Below are positions 62,451-64,000 of a DNA stretch of 64,000 nucleotides, piece by piece. The stretch lies in the NCBI RefSeq assembly GCF_949987535.1, contig NC_080075.1:60319111-60383110 (forward strand), in the 5' to 3' direction. A model generated the notes under the pieces. It searched no databases and was not told where the DNA came from. It saw only the letters and a list, made by a program, of their open reading frames with translations. Each line of letters opens with the position of its first letter. Positions within the stretch are counted from its first letter, which is position 1. This DNA is from Balaenoptera acutorostrata. Its lineage: Eukaryota; Chordata; Mammalia; Artiodactyla; Balaenopteridae. Made by a program: the position numbers and the translations under genes.

Positions 62451-64000
62451 AATAAGCACAGACTTTGGTTCTGAAAGCCATTCATTTTAGCCAGAAAATG
62501 ATTAGGTGGGCATAATTTACCAGGCACAGTTTATCTGTTCCCCTTCCTAGAACCAATATTGTTTGAATCACGTTGCAAGACTCTCTTTGAAATTTTTTAC
62601 TTCAATTGCTTTTCTTTTCACTGAGCTATCTAGTGATGGGGATGGAGTTGGAATAATGACACCTTTCCAAGGCGAAAGTGTTTAATAAGTGTGAAATGGA
62701 AGCTTTATCTTTCCCTAGGGGCATGAGAAAACAGCAGACCCATCTTACAGAAGATATTACATTATCCTGCAGAAGAACAGGATAGTAGTTAGCAGACAAG
62801 TGAATGCAAAGAAAGAAGAAATAGATGGCAATATAGAACTACTTTTTCCTCCCTCAGGAAAGTTTGCATGAGACATGCAATGAGCCTCAAACTAAAATAA
62901 TTCGCTTTATGCAATAGCTATGAAGTGGCAGGGTTGGTATTTGAGCCTAGGATATCTGAGTCCAAAATCCAGACTCCTTCTGGGATGCCATATTGCTTCA
63001 TTCACAAAATCAGTCATCCTCCAAATGAGACTCTTATTCATTCATACACTCAGCAATAGTGATCAAGTGCAATCCAGGCACTACATTAAGAGTGTAGGGG
63101 AGTACAAATGATAAAACCAAGGACCAGAGCCCAAGATTTTATACTTCAGTATAACTCATAATATAACCATAGGAAGATTATAATTGATATCCAACTATCC
63201 AAACTGATATTCCATTAATTAGGTCAAACTACCAGATATTCACAGATTGAACCAAAGAAACTGAAGAAGCAATTAGATATTATAGACCCCGAAGGCTCTG
63301 ACCAGAGTTAACTCTAACTTTACATGCTTTTAAGAGTCTCAGAATCTCTCTCTTCTGCTCCCTCTCCCTCTCTTCTCAATCAATGTGATAGTAATCACTG
63401 CTATTGATGGTGTCTCAACTGGTGTAGATAGTAATCTAGTAACCTTGAGAGTCACTGCTTAGTGTATTTAGACCATTTATTTTGAATATATTTGAAAAAG
63501 AAAAGAAATAAAAAAATAACTTTGGGAAGAGCAGTGATAAAACTTTAAGGAGGACAGTGCCTAAGGCTGGATTTCAATGTCACTGAAAACACACAAATTA
63601 TATGCAAATCTGAGAGTATGCCTCTGGAAAATCCTTGCAGAAGCCACAATTGTAGATCATTTCAAAATGCTGACTTTAGGCAGAGATGACACTTTTAGGA
63701 CTTTAGTATATTACAATCTGTCCAAGTAGTTTTCTGCCATAGCATAATAGTCTATGTGAATATTGAATTCGCTTTATGTTAATCAGCCCACTTAAATAAT
63801 ATCAGTTATATGTATAAATTATTAGACTGAATTATGACTATAGACATACTTTAAGAATCAAATTTTCCTCTGCTAAATCTAGAGTTGTAATGCCAAGTGT
63901 GAAAATAAGTAATAAGTTATAAAAAGAAATTGGCAGACTCAAAATAAGATAGGGAAATACTTTTTTGAAAAGCTAGTTACAAAACATCCAGTAAAATCAG
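62451..64000. other. Unique sequence, no gene seen
   Basis: 62920-62995 (AGTGGCAGGGTTGGTATTTG, AGCCTAGG…CCAGACTCCTTCTGG) looks like the reversed 5' part of a MIR. The rest is AT-rich with no exon or RNA gene. Confidence 0.4.

Overview
This is AT-rich, CpG-poor mammalian nuclear DNA that is mostly intergenic or intronic. I find no intact protein-coding gene, tRNA, rRNA, CRISPR array or bacterial-type operon. The host is most likely a cetacean, or at least a member of the whale/hippo/ruminant group. A tRNA-derived SINE of the CHR type lies at 19871-20224 (A box 19883-19893, B box 19925-19935, A-rich tail). The L1 elements look like cetartiodactyl L1s. I saw none of the BovB/Bov-tA repeats that crowd ruminant genomes and no pig PRE-1. 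This assignment is inference from repeat content.

Layout. 1-14 kb is largely unique sequence with old repeats: a half-L1-like fragment near 2.4 kb, an L1 3' end near 8.1 kb, a MIR near 10.1 kb and simple repeats. A probable retroposed transcript 3' end (AATAAA, 15 bases, then A21) lies at 13990-14372. The main structure is 14374-27917, a 'Russian doll' of retrotransposons. An ancient L1 (L1-1) is interrupted by a younger L1 (L1-2, 15145-19832), a CHR SINE (19871-20224) and a third L1 (L1-3, 20595-27249). L1-3 itself carries a twin-primed L1 fragment (L1-4, 23641-24439). Target-site duplications (TSDs) support three of these four insertions, and removing the inserts rejoins the host L1 at homologous positions.

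27.9-30.5 kb is unique sequence plus an old LTR-like repeat. L1-5 (30693-35783, +) splits a MIR. 35.8-42.8 kb is mainly unique, with an AT-rich quasi-palindrome near 40.9 kb and old L1 pieces. L1-6 (42873-47985, - strand) belongs to the same subfamily as L1-2 and L1-5. Two more ancient L1 layers occupy 48.6-50.7 kb. 50.7-64 kb is mostly unique, with a 78-bp tandem duplication, MER5-like and MIR/L2-like remnants, a small CpG-dense spot and a 44-codon ORF near 53.5 kb, and simple repeats.

All long open frames in the window are pieces of L1 ORF1 (RNA-binding chaperone) or ORF2 (endonuclease / reverse transcriptase / Cys-rich tail). Every copy carries stops, frameshifts or deletions, so none looks able to move. 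No undescribed biological system is visible. The points of interest are insertion history, structural-variant potential and a few unexplained short structures. L1 numbering is mine. Subfamily names and ages were not checked against a repeat library.
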